The position numbers and the translations under genes were made by a program. From Thiobacillus sp. 65-1059 (GTDB taxonomy: Bacteria; Pseudomonadota; Gammaproteobacteria; Burkholderiales; Thiobacillaceae), in assembly GCA_001897675.1 (NCBI GenBank), contig MKUE01000122.1, positions 1 through 64,000 on the forward strand: a stretch of 64,000 nucleotides of DNA, written 5' to 3'. Below, in pieces: positions 44,865 to 54,001 of this stretch. The notes under the pieces were generated by a model. That model was given only the letters and a program-made list of their open reading frames with translations. It did not search any database and was not told where the DNA came from. The stretch's first letter is position 1; each line of letters begins with the position of its first letter.

Positions 44865-46802
44865 CGTCTTGCCGATGTCGGTCGCCTCATACGCGTATTT
44901 GTTTCAATCCGCGCCCGGCCTCACGGTCGGGCGATGCCATAGCTTCCTTGTGACAAGGTCATTATCGCCATGTTTCAATCCGCGCCCGGCCTCACGGTCG
45001 GGCGATGCGCTGGCCTCGCACGAGGAGACGCTGGGCAAGGTCGTTTCAATCCGCGCCCGGCCTCACGGTCGGGCGATGCTTGGTCGGCAAAAACCCTGTA
45101 TCGGTAACGGGATGTTTCAATCCGCGCCCGGCCTCACGGTCGGGCGATGCCGGCGCGCGGCGGCGTGAGCGGCGACGGCACGGCAGTTTCAATCCGCGCC
45201 CGGCCTCACGGTCGGGCGATGCGCAGATCGATCAGCTTGTTGGTGGCGGCGATGGGGTTTCAATCCGCGCCCGGCCTCACGGTCGGGCGATGCCTCGCGG
45301 AGAGCGGCCACGGCAGCGTCAAGAGTCTTGTTTCAATCCGCGCCCGGCCTCACGGTCGGGCGATGCCTGATCAATTCGTCTCCGGCCGCGCTCGACACCT
45401 TGTTTCAATCCGCGCCCGGCCTCACGGTCGGGCGATGCGCGAGGCCGACATGATCGTGAGCCGGGACGACTGGTTTCAATCCGCGCCCGGCCTCACGGTC
45501 GGGCGATGCAAAACGGCAGAAAAGGACCACGCATGAGCAATCAGTTTCAATCCGCGCCCGGCCTCACGGTCGGGCGATGCAAGGGCGAGCAGGCCGAATA
45601 CATGCAGCTCGGATTCGTTTCAATCCGCGCCCGGCCTCACGGTCGGGCGATGCGGCGCGGTGCTGGTGGTCGGCGCGAGCCAATGGGTTTCAATCCGCGC
45701 CCGGCCTCACGGTCGGGCGATGCACGCCGGCCTGACCAAGAACATCAGCGTGCTGTGGTTTCAATCCGCGCCCGGCCTCACGGTCGGGCGATGCGTGCGC
45801 GTGGTGAAGTAATGGCCGACGACATCAAGTTTCAATCCGCGCCCGGCCTCACGGTCGGGCGATGCGCGATCCGCCTCGTCGACGTCGCCTGCAGCATCGG
45901 GTTTCAATCCGCGCCCGGCCTCACGGTCGGGCGATGCCCGGCCCCTATCAGCATGGAGCCTGTGGCGAGGTGTTTCAATCCGCGCCCGGCCTCACGGTCG
46001 GGCGATGCTTCGTTCGTGGCCGCGCTCAAACGCAACCAGCAATTGTTTCAATCCGCGCCCGGCCTCACGGTCGGGCGATGCGTCGCTGGTCTTGGTCTTG
46101 GCAGCGCTCTTCTTGGTTTCAATCCGCGCCCGGCCTCACGGTCGGGCGATGCAAGTCGCCGCGCTCGTTGCGCTCCTGCATCAGCTTGTTTCAATCCGCG
46201 CCCGGCCTCACGGTCGGGCGATGCACCCGCGCGCCGCTCGACACGATCAATGTCGCGTGGTTTCAATCCGCGCCCGGCCTCACGGTCGGGCGATGCATCG
46301 CGGCACCGCACGAGCAGCGCAGCATCCCCGTGTTTCAATCCGCGCCCGGCCTCACGGTCGGGCGATGCTTCTCGCGCGCCTGGTAGGTGCCGCCGTTGAT
46401 GGTGTTTCAATCCGCGCCCGGCCTCACGGTCGGGCGATGCGTTCTGGCCGGATGTCATCAATACATCGCCGATGTCGTTTCAATCCGCGCCCGGCCTCAC
46501 GGTCGGGCGATGCACCGCTGCCGACAGCGCGGGCTGGCCGTCCATGCGGTTTCAATCCGCGCCCGGCCTCACGGTCGGGCGATGCACTTCGACAACGTGT
46601 TCACCAGCCTGGCGGTTGTTGTTTCAATCCGCGCCCGGCCTCACGGTCGGGCGATGCGAACGTCCAGTGCCCGACGACCGACGCCTACAGCGGTTTCAAT
46701 CCGCGCCCGGCCTCACGGTCGGGCGATGCGAGCGCGGACACGTCGAGCGCGGCGATCTCCTTGACGTTTCAATCCGCGCCCGGCCTCACGGTCGGGCGAT
46801 GC

Positions 46803-46837
46803 CAAAAAAGCCCGCGCGTGGCGGGCTTTGGTGAGAT
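46803..46837 (-). terminator. Spacer that encodes a terminator-like hairpin
   Basis: On the minus strand, the direction of array transcription, this spacer contains AAAGCCCGC, a 5-nt loop, GCGGGCTTT and then three more T (six T in a row). This is a textbook intrinsic terminator shape. It is the 44th spacer in from the leader. It was presumably copied from a phage or plasmid terminator. Confidence 0.6.
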
Positions 46838-49800
46838 GTTTCAATCCGCGCCCGGCCTCACGGTCGGGCGATGCCGTCGTCTTCCCATCTCTCCCGGGCC
46901 TGAAGTGGGGTTTCAATCCGCGCCCGGCCTCACGGTCGGGCGATGCCGAGTTGACCGACAGCAAGGTCGCATCGATCAACGGGTTTCAATCCGCGCCCGG
47001 CCTCACGGTCGGGCGATGCTTCGCCGCGATCCGCAAGGTCGACGTGACGCTGCAGTTTCAATCCGCGCCCGGCCTCACGGTCGGGCGATGCATCACGAGG
47101 AGCAGAACCCATGCCGACTAAACTCATGTTTCAATCCGCGCCCGGCCTCACGGTCGGGCGATGCGCTGGGCGCGCGCCGCCGAAGTGTTCCGCGAGGCCA
47201 TGTTTCAATCCGCGCCCGGCCTCACGGTCGGGCGATGCAACACGGGAACGACGACGGTTGCGCTCATGCTCAGTTTCAATCCGCGCCCGGCCTCACGGTC
47301 GGGCGATGCTATCGGTGGGCACGCGGGCTCCGGCGTTGCTTGAGGTTTCAATCCGCGCCCGGCCTCACGGTCGGGCGATGCTCCGGGATCTGTACCCCTG
47401 CCCGAGCACCGACCAGTTTCAATCCGCGCCCGGCCTCACGGTCGGGCGATGCCTCGAACGCGCTGCGCGAGAGCTTGCCTGTGACTTCGTTTCAATCCGC
47501 GCCCGGCCTCACGGTCGGGCGATGCCTGGCCGTCTTGGAGCCCACTCACCCCACTGTTTGTTTCAATCCGCGCCCGGCCTCACGGTCGGGCGATGCAAGT
47601 GCGCGCCCCACGGCGACTGCGCTTCCTTCTTGTTTCAATCCGCGCCCGGCCTCACGGTCGGGCGATGCCTTGGGAAATGTCAGACATGGTTTTTCCTTTC
47701 AGAAGTTTCAATCCGCGCCCGGCCTCACGGTCGGGCGATGCGAGCGCCGCGCGTTCCTGTTCGGCCTGATGGGGCTGTTTCAATCCGCGCCCGGCCTCAC
47801 GGTCGGGCGATGCCAGAAGTCTAACAACCTCGACAAGATCGTCCACGGTTTCAATCCGCGCCCGGCCTCACGGTCGGGCGATGCCACAGGTTGGCGGCTA
47901 ACGCTGTTGAGTTAGGCATGTTTCAATCCGCGCCCGGCCTCACGGTCGGGCGATGCGGAATGGTCGTCTGCCACCGCGACGGCGACAAGCTGTTTCAATC
48001 CGCGCCCGGCCTCACGGTCGGGCGATGCGGCGGGCACCCGACACGAAAACGCCGTGGCCAAGATGTTTCAATCCGCGCCCGGCCTCACGGTCGGGCGATG
48101 CGAAAATGCCGTCCTTGAGCATCCGGGCCGCGATCTGTTTCAATCCGCGCCCGGCCTCACGGTCGGGCGATGCGCCGGTTAAGCGGCAGCCCGCCGACCG
48201 AGTAACAGTTTCAATCCGCGCCCGGCCTCACGGTCGGGCGATGCGCTGAGGTTGCCGAGTGGACGCCGGTTCAAATCGGTTTCAATCCGCGCCCGGCCTC
48301 ACGGTCGGGCGATGCTGGCGCAAGGGGGGCATCATGGCTGACAAGACCGGTTTCAATCCGCGCCCGGCCTCACGGTCGGGCGATGCGGCAGCACGACCGA
48401 TGCTTCGCCATCCGCGCAATGTTTCAATCCGCGCCCGGCCTCACGGTCGGGCGATGCCTGGTGCCAGCGGCGGCAGAGTTCGTCGGGGTCGAGTGGTTTC
48501 AATCCGCGCCCGGCCTCACGGTCGGGCGATGCTCGGCGATGGCCTTCATCGCCTCGGCGGGATCGCTGTTTCAATCCGCGCCCGGCCTCACGGTCGGGCG
48601 ATGCGCTGGCTCGCAGGCTTGGCATTGCCACGCAAGTCGTGTTTCAATCCGCGCCCGGCCTCACGGTCGGGCGATGCCAAGGTTCACGGCCTGCAGATCA
48701 TCCGCGGCAAGTTTCAATCCGCGCCCGGCCTCACGGTCGGGCGATGCCTGAGCATGAACGGCCAGCGCATCGCCTGCGGCATGTTTCAATCCGCGCCCGG
48801 CCTCACGGTCGGGCGATGCGATGTAGGCACCGACCACGGCGCTTACGAACACGTAGAGTTTCAATCCGCGCCCGGCCTCACGGTCGGGCGATGCGCCGTC
48901 GCGGTTGAGCTTGACGGCCTGCTTGCCGGTTTCAATCCGCGCCCGGCCTCACGGTCGGGCGATGCGCCGACGGTGAAATCCACCGTGCCGTCGTTGATCG
49001 TGTTTCAATCCGCGCCCGGCCTCACGGTCGGGCGATGCCCACCCACGCGATCACCTGCTCGACCAGCAGCAGGTTTCAATCCGCGCCCGGCCTCACGGTC
49101 GGGCGATGCCTGTACGCGGAAGGGCTGGGCCTCTCCCTGTTCTGGTTTCAATCCGCGCCCGGCCTCACGGTCGGGCGATGCGCGCACAACAACCGCATCG
49201 ACTACTGGCTGAGCATGTTTCAATCCGCGCCCGGCCTCACGGTCGGGCGATGCCCGTATGTGACAAGATCGCCGGCTAGGCTCTTGATGTTTCAATCCGC
49301 GCCCGGCCTCACGGTCGGGCGATGCCGCAAGCAGATCCCGTTCGCCACAAGCGTGGCGCTGTTTCAATCCGCGCCCGGCCTCACGGTCGGGCGATGCGCG
49401 GTGGTCGCCGCGCTCCGGGTGACCGGGATGGTGTTTCAATCCGCGCCCGGCCTCACGGTCGGGCGATGCTACGCCGCCATCCGCGACCACGCCAGCGTCA
49501 AGGCGTTTCAATCCGCGCCCGGCCTCACGGTCGGGCGATGCCCGCGCTCGGCGCGGCCGTGGTTGACGTCTGGCTGGTTTCAATCCGCGCCCGGCCTCAC
49601 GGTCGGGCGATGCCGCAATTGTGATTGCAAGGACAAGGTCGACGCATGTTTCAATCCGCGCCCGGCCTCACGGTCGGGCGATGCGCGGCCATTGCGCCGG
49701 ACACGCTACCCACCACGCTGTTTCAATCCGCGCCCGGCCTCACGGTCGGGCGATGCCCGAGGTCACCGCCACCCGCGAGGCGTGGGACCTGTTTCAATCC

Positions 49801-50044
49801 GCGCCCGGCCTCACGGTCGGGCGATGCCGGCACGCCGGCCAGCGCCGCGCCGGGCTGGGTGTCGTTTCAATCCGCGCCCGGCCTCACGGTCGGGCGATGC
49901 GGCCGACGGCTGGGTGCTGGTCGGCGATGTGCTGTCGTTTCAATCCGCGCCCGGCCTCACGGTCGGGCGATGCCGCACAACAACCGCATCGACTACTGGC
50001 TGAGCATGTTTCAATCCGCGCCCGGCCTCACGGTCGGGCGATGC

Positions 50045-50222
50045 TCCACACATGCAACCTGTTGATTGTTCTGCGCAGCGTTACAAGTTTCCGCGAACCC
50101 GCTTTGCGCCGCAATCTGGTGGCCATGTTTTGTGATGGTTGATTTCTTCAGATTGTTAAAGAACAAAGAGTTACCGCATTCGCGAACTCGACGGGTTTGT
50201 GCCGTTGATGGGGGTTCGCGCG
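50045..50222 (-). promoter_or_regulatory. CRISPR leader with boxA-like element
   Basis: The 178 nt between cas2 and the first repeat are the leader. On the minus strand it contains TGTTCTTTAACAA (50165-50153), which differs from the E. coli rrn boxA (TGCTCTTTAACAA) at one position. boxA binds NusB/NusE and makes transcription resistant to Rho. No clear -35/-10 pair was found between cas2 and this element. A 7-bp inverted repeat, CGCGAAC (50181-50187) and GTTCGCG (50214-50220), lies upstream of it. Confidence 0.65.
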
Positions 50223-50513
50223 TCATATCACCAAGGGGCCTTCAAAATCGACGGACCGGAAACAGCCGTGTTGTTTGACGCGGAGTTCGACCGGCTCGGT
50301 GATGCGGTAGAAGCGCAGATTGTCTTGTTTCGGATCTATTTCATCCAGTAGTTCGCGCTCAAGTTGCTCGAACTGCATTTCGTTGACGGTACATTCGAAG
50401 ACGGATTTTTGCACTCGCTGGCCGACGCGTTCGCAGGCCTTGGCGACGCGTCGCAGGCGTTTTCGGCCGGCGGCGGTTTCTGTGGAGACGTCGTAGGTAA
50501 TGATGATGAGCAT
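50223..50513 (-). CDS. cas2: CRISPR-associated endoribonuclease Cas2
   Basis: A 96-residue Cas2 with ferredoxin-like fold start [12 protein letters not shown], where the Asp of YDVS is the metal ligand in active homologues, and [27 protein letters not shown] in the centre. It forms the spacer-integration complex with Cas1. It starts 3 nt after the cas1 stop and directly precedes the leader. Confidence 0.95.
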   Translation of the reverse strand: MLIIITYDVSTETAAGRKRLRRVAKACERVGQRVQKSVFECTVNEMQFEQLERELLDEIDPKQDNLRFYRITEPVELRVKQHGCFRSVDFEGPLVI

Positions 50514-50516
50514 GGC

Positions 50517-51551
50517 CTATTTCGCCAGATAGGGCAGGTAGCTTTCCATTTCGCCGCGCAGAGTGCGCGCAATAAATCGCGCCTGAACGAAGGGCAAGAG
50601 CGCAAGCGGCAGTTTGGTTTCGGTGAGCGGGTGGGTGAGTTCTTCCTGCTTGCGTTCCTGCCAGGCGGTAACGACAGTACGGCGGCCACGGTCGTTGAGC
50701 ATGACTGCGCCGCCTTCGCGCAGATCAAAATCGCCGGCACTGATTTGGCCGCGATTGATGAGGGTGAGGGCGAGACGGTCGCACAGAACGGCGCGGAATT
50801 CTTCCTGGAGATCAAGCGCAAGTGCGGCGCGGCCGGGACGCACGGCATGCAGAAAGCCGAGTTGCGGGTCAAGGCCGGCGGCTTCCAGCGCTGAACGGCA
50901 GTCGTTCATGAGCATGGCGTAGAGAAAGGAAATCAACGCGTTGAAGCGGTCGAGCGGCGGCCGGCGGGTGCGGCCGTTAAGCTGGAAATGTTCGCGTGCA
51001 GCGGGTTTTACGATGAGGTTGACCGCGGCAAAGTAGCCGCGCGCGGCCTCGCCCTCGACGCCGCGCAGTTCGTCCAGAGTGGTCGCGGCAGCGGCGGCGC
51101 GCAGCGAGGCGGCCAGGTTGTCGGTGGCGCGGGTGATATGTGCCGCTTCTTGTTCGTCAGTCGCCTCACGCGCACCGCGCTGCAACACGCTGCGGCTGTT
51201 CTTGAGTTTGCCGGCAACGATGGCACGGGCGAGTTCGATGCTGAAGGCCGCGTCGTCTGCCTGTCGGTGCTGGGCCTGGCGCAAAAGAATGTTTCCGGAC
51301 ACCGGGCCTTCGAGTCGGGCCTTGAAACGACCGTGGTCATCCAGCAGCACCAGGGACTTCCCCTCGTCGGCCAGGCGATGCATCAGCGCGGGCGAGACCA
51401 TGATGTTGCCGAAGCAGACCAGTCCGCCGACATGGTGCAGCGGCACTTGGAGCTTCTTCTCGCGCTCGACGTCGATACGCACGGTGGCGTTTTCAAGATG
51501 GGCGTATGCCTGAGGGGTCATGACGTAGAGTGTGTTTTGGATGGTATGCAA
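50517..51551 (-). CDS. cas1: CRISPR-associated integrase Cas1 (type I-C)
   Basis: A 344-residue Cas1c. N-terminal beta domain starts with NTLYVMTPQAYAHLENATVRIDVE, and the catalytic part has EGEAARGYFAAVN (metal Glu), FNALISFLYAMLMNDCRSAL, LDPQLGFLHAVRPGRAALALDLQEEFR (His and Asp/Glu metal site). The start is TTG at 51551, behind GGAGG in the cas4 end; no suitable in-frame ATG exists nearby. Confidence 0.95.
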   Translation of the reverse strand: MHTIQNTLYVMTPQAYAHLENATVRIDVEREKKLQVPLHHVGGLVCFGNIMVSPALMHRLADEGKSLVLLDDHGRFKARLEGPVSGNILLRQAQHRQADDAAFSIELARAIVAGKLKNSRSVLQRGAREATDEQEAAHITRATDNLAASLRAAAAATTLDELRGVEGEAARGYFAAVNLIVKPAAREHFQLNGRTRRPPLDRFNALISFLYAMLMNDCRSALEAAGLDPQLGFLHAVRPGRAALALDLQEEFRAVLCDRLALTLINRGQISAGDFDLREGGAVMLNDRGRRTVVTAWQERKQEELTHPLTETKLPLALLPFVQARFIARTLRGEMESYLPYLAK

Positions 51552-51552
51552 C

Positions 51553-52173
51553 TCATGCCTCCGGGTCGAACAGACTGTGCTGTTGTTGTCTCTGCCAGGT
51601 TCGGTCGGCGACGGCTTCAGGCTGGCAAATCTCTTTCAGGGAACATTCCCTGCATCGGGAATCGTTGACCGGCGGCGGCAGCACACCCGAGACAAGCATC
51701 GCGCGGATTGCATTTGCGGTATCGATTACCCGTGCCCTCAACTCCGGCGTGATGACGACCTCCCGCCGCCGGTGACTGCTGGCGTGGAAAATCGCGCCTT
51801 TGGGTACCGGGCGTCCGAGCATGTCTTCCAGGCACATCGCCTGTGCGGCGAGTTGAAGGTCGTCGTGCAGCTTTTGCCGTTTCGCCCCGTGTTTGAACTC
51901 GACCGGGTACACCCTGCCATCCGGGTGGAATTCGACCAGGTCGGCCTTGCCGACAAGATTGAGGCGATCGCTCCACAGCGGCAGCGCGCGTTCCACCCGC
52001 ACGCCGGACTTGATCTCGTAGCCCGGCGTGTCGACCAGATGGTGCACTGCCTGGCCCCGCGCCGTGTGGATGTTGTCGGCAAAGGCCTGCTCCAGATGAA
52101 TCAGCCCGCATTGGCGCGGGCAATAGGCCCAGTGCTGGAGCGCGGAAAGGGGGATCGCGTCTGTCTCGGCCAT
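51553..52173 (-). CDS. cas4: CRISPR-associated exonuclease Cas4
   Basis: A 206-residue RecB-like Cas4. N-terminal Cys in YCPRQCGLIH, the nuclease centre with GKADLVEF and the D/E-x-K-type PVEFKHG, and three clustered Cys near the end (CRECSLKEICQPE) give four Fe-S ligands. In type I-C, Cas4 processes pre-spacers and selects the PAM. It is the first gene after the TA insertion, and its start is 47 nt from the oppositely oriented antitoxin start. No clear ribosome-binding site precedes its ATG. Confidence 0.94.
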   Translation of the reverse strand: MAETDAIPLSALQHWAYCPRQCGLIHLEQAFADNIHTARGQAVHHLVDTPGYEIKSGVRVERALPLWSDRLNLVGKADLVEFHPDGRVYPVEFKHGAKRQKLHDDLQLAAQAMCLEDMLGRPVPKGAIFHASSHRRREVVITPELRARVIDTANAIRAMLVSGVLPPPVNDSRCRECSLKEICQPEAVADRTWQRQQQHSLFDPEA

Positions 52174-52220
52174 GATGCGAGTGCTACCATTCCAACAGGA
52201 AATAATTTTTGGAGCGCGCC
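52174..52220. promoter_or_regulatory. Divergent start region of cas4 and the antitoxin
   Basis: Only 47 nt separate cas4 (minus) and the antitoxin (plus). The antitoxin has GGAG 6 nt before its ATG. An AT-rich core with AAATAATTTTT may hold a -10 box. If cas4-cas1-cas2 need their own promoter, it must lie here or inside the TA genes. Confidence 0.4.
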
Positions 52221-52472
52221 ATGGCAGCGTTATTGAAAGAGATTGAAAGCCAGGCCTTGCAGCTTTCGCCGCAAGAGCGCGGCGAACTCATCCATCGCCT
52301 GATCGTTAGCCTGGAAGGACCTGCGGAAGACACTCCCGAAGCCATTGCCCAGGCCTGGGACGAAGAAATCGTCCGGCGTGTAGCGGAAATCGATGCCGGC
52401 ACTGCGGTGTTGATTCCGCACGAGCAAGTCATGGCGGAAATTGATGAAATGCTGAGAAAGTCCGGCAATTGA
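52221..52472 (+). CDS. Addiction-module antitoxin (TIGR02574-like)
   Basis: An 83-residue acidic protein from the ATG at 52221. It has the usual pattern of the small unstable-antitoxin family: IESQALQLSPQERGELIHRLIVSLEG, followed by an acidic WDEEIVRRVAEID segment and a C-terminal EQVMAEIDEMLRK. Its stop overlaps the TTG start of the toxin (TTGA), the usual coupling in such pairs. It is inserted between cas4 and cas7c and runs against both. Confidence 0.85.
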   Translation: MAALLKEIESQALQLSPQERGELIHRLIVSLEGPAEDTPEAIAQAWDEEIVRRVAEIDAGTAVLIPHEQVMAEIDEMLRKSGN

Positions 52473-52762
52473 GGCTCGCTTGGCAAAGCCAGGCCAAGGT
52501 CGAATTTGTAGAGGCGCTGAAGTATTACCGCGATCAGGCCGGGCTCGACATTGCGCGTGATTTCAACCAAGCCACCATGCAAGCCGCGCAGCGCCTGCTC
52601 GACTATCCCGAGATGGGCGCCCAAACGGGCCACGGAGCAAGACGGTTTGTTCTGCACGATTACCCTTACACCCTGGTCTACCGCGTGATGCCCGAGACGA
52701 TCATCATCGTTGCCGTCGCGCACCACAGCCGCCGTCCGGGGTATTGGGCGGGGCGGCGGTAG
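52469..52762 (+). CDS. RelE/ParE-family toxin
   Basis: A 97-residue protein with the RelE/ParE fold pattern: WQSQAKVEFVEALKYYRDQAG, then ...RRFVLHDYPYTLVYRVMPETIIIVAVAHHSRRPGYW, whose Arg/Tyr/His residues fit the toxin core. The start is TTG, coupled to the antitoxin stop. RelE and ParE homologues cut mRNA on the ribosome or inhibit gyrase; which applies cannot be decided. The stop is 4 nt from the cas7c stop on the other strand. Confidence 0.85.
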   Translation: MRLAWQSQAKVEFVEALKYYRDQAGLDIARDFNQATMQAAQRLLDYPEMGAQTGHGARRFVLHDYPYTLVYRVMPETIIIVAVAHHSRRPGYWAGRR

Positions 52763-52766
52763 CATC

Positions 52767-53642
52767 TCAAGCTTTGCGCAGCAGCGATACACCAGCAGGC
52801 ATGGCAGCTTCGTCTACCGTCACGTCGTAGTCTGCGAAGCTGCGTGGTACATCGACCTTACGCTCGGCCTTGACGCGCTCGAATAGCACATGGGCCGGGG
52901 CATTGCCCAGTTCTGAGTCGTGCTTGAAGACATACAGCCCGCGTGTTGCCATTTCGCCGCGCGCGGCGGAGCGGTCATGTTCAAACATTTGCGCGAGCGC
53001 CTGCCACAGTAGTTCAAGATCGTCTTCCGAAAAGCCGGTCTGCTTGGCGAGGAAACTGGAAACGAAGCCGTGCGCAGCGTAAAGCCCGTAAGGCACGGTG
53101 TGCTTGCGGCCCATGGTGCGGTTGTCGCCGTCTTGTTTTTCCGCTTCAGCTTCGGTTGCCACCGCCATGCGGGTGATCGAATGCTCCTGTGCGATGATCG
53201 GATCGACCGAACGCGCGAACGTCAGCTGCACCGGTCCACGCACTTGGCCACAGTTGACGCCAGTAGACATGACCGCGCCGAAGGTGCGCACGTCGAAAAA
53301 ATTCTTGCACATCCAGTCACGTGCTTCGCCAACAGCGTCGCCTCCCTTACGTTTCTTGTCGTCGCCCTTAAGTAAATCCGATTTTCCGATGCCTTCGTAG
53401 GCGCGCTCATGCGTCTTGTTGAGGATGGCTTTTTCTTTCACGTAAATCTCATAAGGCGGTTGCTCACCTTTGACCAGTCCAACGAAGTTACGCACCTTGC
53501 GCTTGAGGGACACGTCGGTTACCAAACCGTGGCCTGTTTCCGCATCCAGACGCGGCAGATTGCCGGCGTCCGGGTCGCCGTTGGGGTTGCCGTCCTTTAC
53601 ATCAAACAGCAGCACGAAGTCGTAGCGGTTGGTCAGGCTCAT
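52767..53642 (-). CDS. cas7c: Cascade backbone subunit Cas7c (Csd2)
   Basis: A 291-residue Csd2-type Cas7. It opens with [29 protein letters not shown], the hallmark of this group, and has [17 protein letters not shown] and [22 protein letters not shown] (RRM-like core). It forms the backbone on the crRNA. It overlaps cas8c by 4 nt. Confidence 0.96.
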   Translation of the reverse strand: MSLTNRYDFVLLFDVKDGNPNGDPDAGNLPRLDAETGHGLVTDVSLKRKVRNFVGLVKGEQPPYEIYVKEKAILNKTHERAYEGIGKSDLLKGDDKKRKGGDAVGEARDWMCKNFFDVRTFGAVMSTGVNCGQVRGPVQLTFARSVDPIIAQEHSITRMAVATEAEAEKQDGDNRTMGRKHTVPYGLYAAHGFVSSFLAKQTGFSEDDLELLWQALAQMFEHDRSAARGEMATRGLYVFKHDSELGNAPAHVLFERVKAERKVDVPRSFADYDVTVDEAAMPAGVSLLRKA

Positions 53643-54001
53643 TTGGATTCCTCCGGGGTGGATTTGGTGAAGAAGGTTTGGCGCTGGTGGTAGTAGCCGA
53701 GAGCAAATCGGCCTTGATCTTGTAGTGGGAGTTGGCGAGGAAAATCAGCCAGGCCTTCCATGATTTCCCCCAGCATTTTTTCTATTTGTGTCGCGCGGCC
53801 ACGTGAGAGCTTGCCCATGTGGTGGTTTTTCAAACGTAGCAAAGTAGGAAAAACCGTAACCGGGATACTGGACGCTGCACCGTAGTAGCGGTCACGGATA
53901 GTGGCATTGAGGCCAGGACTGGCTTCTTCCTGGATTTTTTCCAGCACGGCGAACAGTCGCCCTAATCGGTATGCGGCGTTGATGTTGGCAGGGTCGAGCA
54001 T
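53639..54001 (-). CDS. cas11c: Predicted internal Cas11c, translated within cas8c
   Basis: In type I-C systems the small subunit Cas11c is made from an internal start in cas8c. Here an internal ATG at 54001 gives a 120-residue in-frame product starting [17 protein letters not shown] and ending at the Cas8c stop. GGAG lies 10-13 nt upstream (54014-54011), at a workable spacing. The segment is mostly helical and positively charged in part, as expected. The start is inference from pattern and position. Confidence 0.55.
   Translation of the reverse strand: MLDPANINAAYRLGRLFAVLEKIQEEASPGLNATIRDRYYGAASSIPVTVFPTLLRLKNHHMGKLSRGRATQIEKMLGEIMEGLADFPRQLPLQDQGRFALGYYHQRQTFFTKSTPEESK

Larger units (their letters stand above)
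44841..50044 (-). CRISPR. Type I-C CRISPR array, 72 full repeats
   Basis: I counted 72 full 37-nt repeats between 44901 and 50044, all identical as far as I could read: plus strand starts GTTTCAATCCGCG and ends GGTCGGGCGATGC. There are 71 spacers of 33-38 nt between them, plus one before the truncated repeat. On the minus strand the repeat ends in CGGATTGAAAC, the type I-C signature; CGCCCG and CGGGCG form the stem. The array therefore runs on the minus strand from the leader at about 50.05-50.22 kb, as do the cas genes. The repeat is longer than the 32 nt common for I-C. The spacer nearest the leader (49974-50007) is almost identical to one at 49182-49216. Confidence 0.98.

Noticed and set aside
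47885-47919. Spacer with GGCTAAC and GTTAGGC resembling integron attC core sites
   Set aside because: It is one 35-nt spacer of an ordinary array, and no integrase is nearby. The resemblance is too short.
48245-48278. Spacer with GGTTCAAATC and GCCGAGTGG like tRNA arms
   Set aside because: Too short to hold a tRNA and in the wrong order and spacing; it may derive from a target's tRNA-like sequence.
44748-50065. Long frames across the CRISPR array (up to about 636 codons) with repeated FNPRPASRSGDA, FQSAPGLTVGRC or VSIRARPHGRAM units
   Set aside because: They arise because 37-nt repeats plus 35-nt spacers give a 72-nt period, a multiple of 3. The repeated units are translations of the repeat, not proteins.
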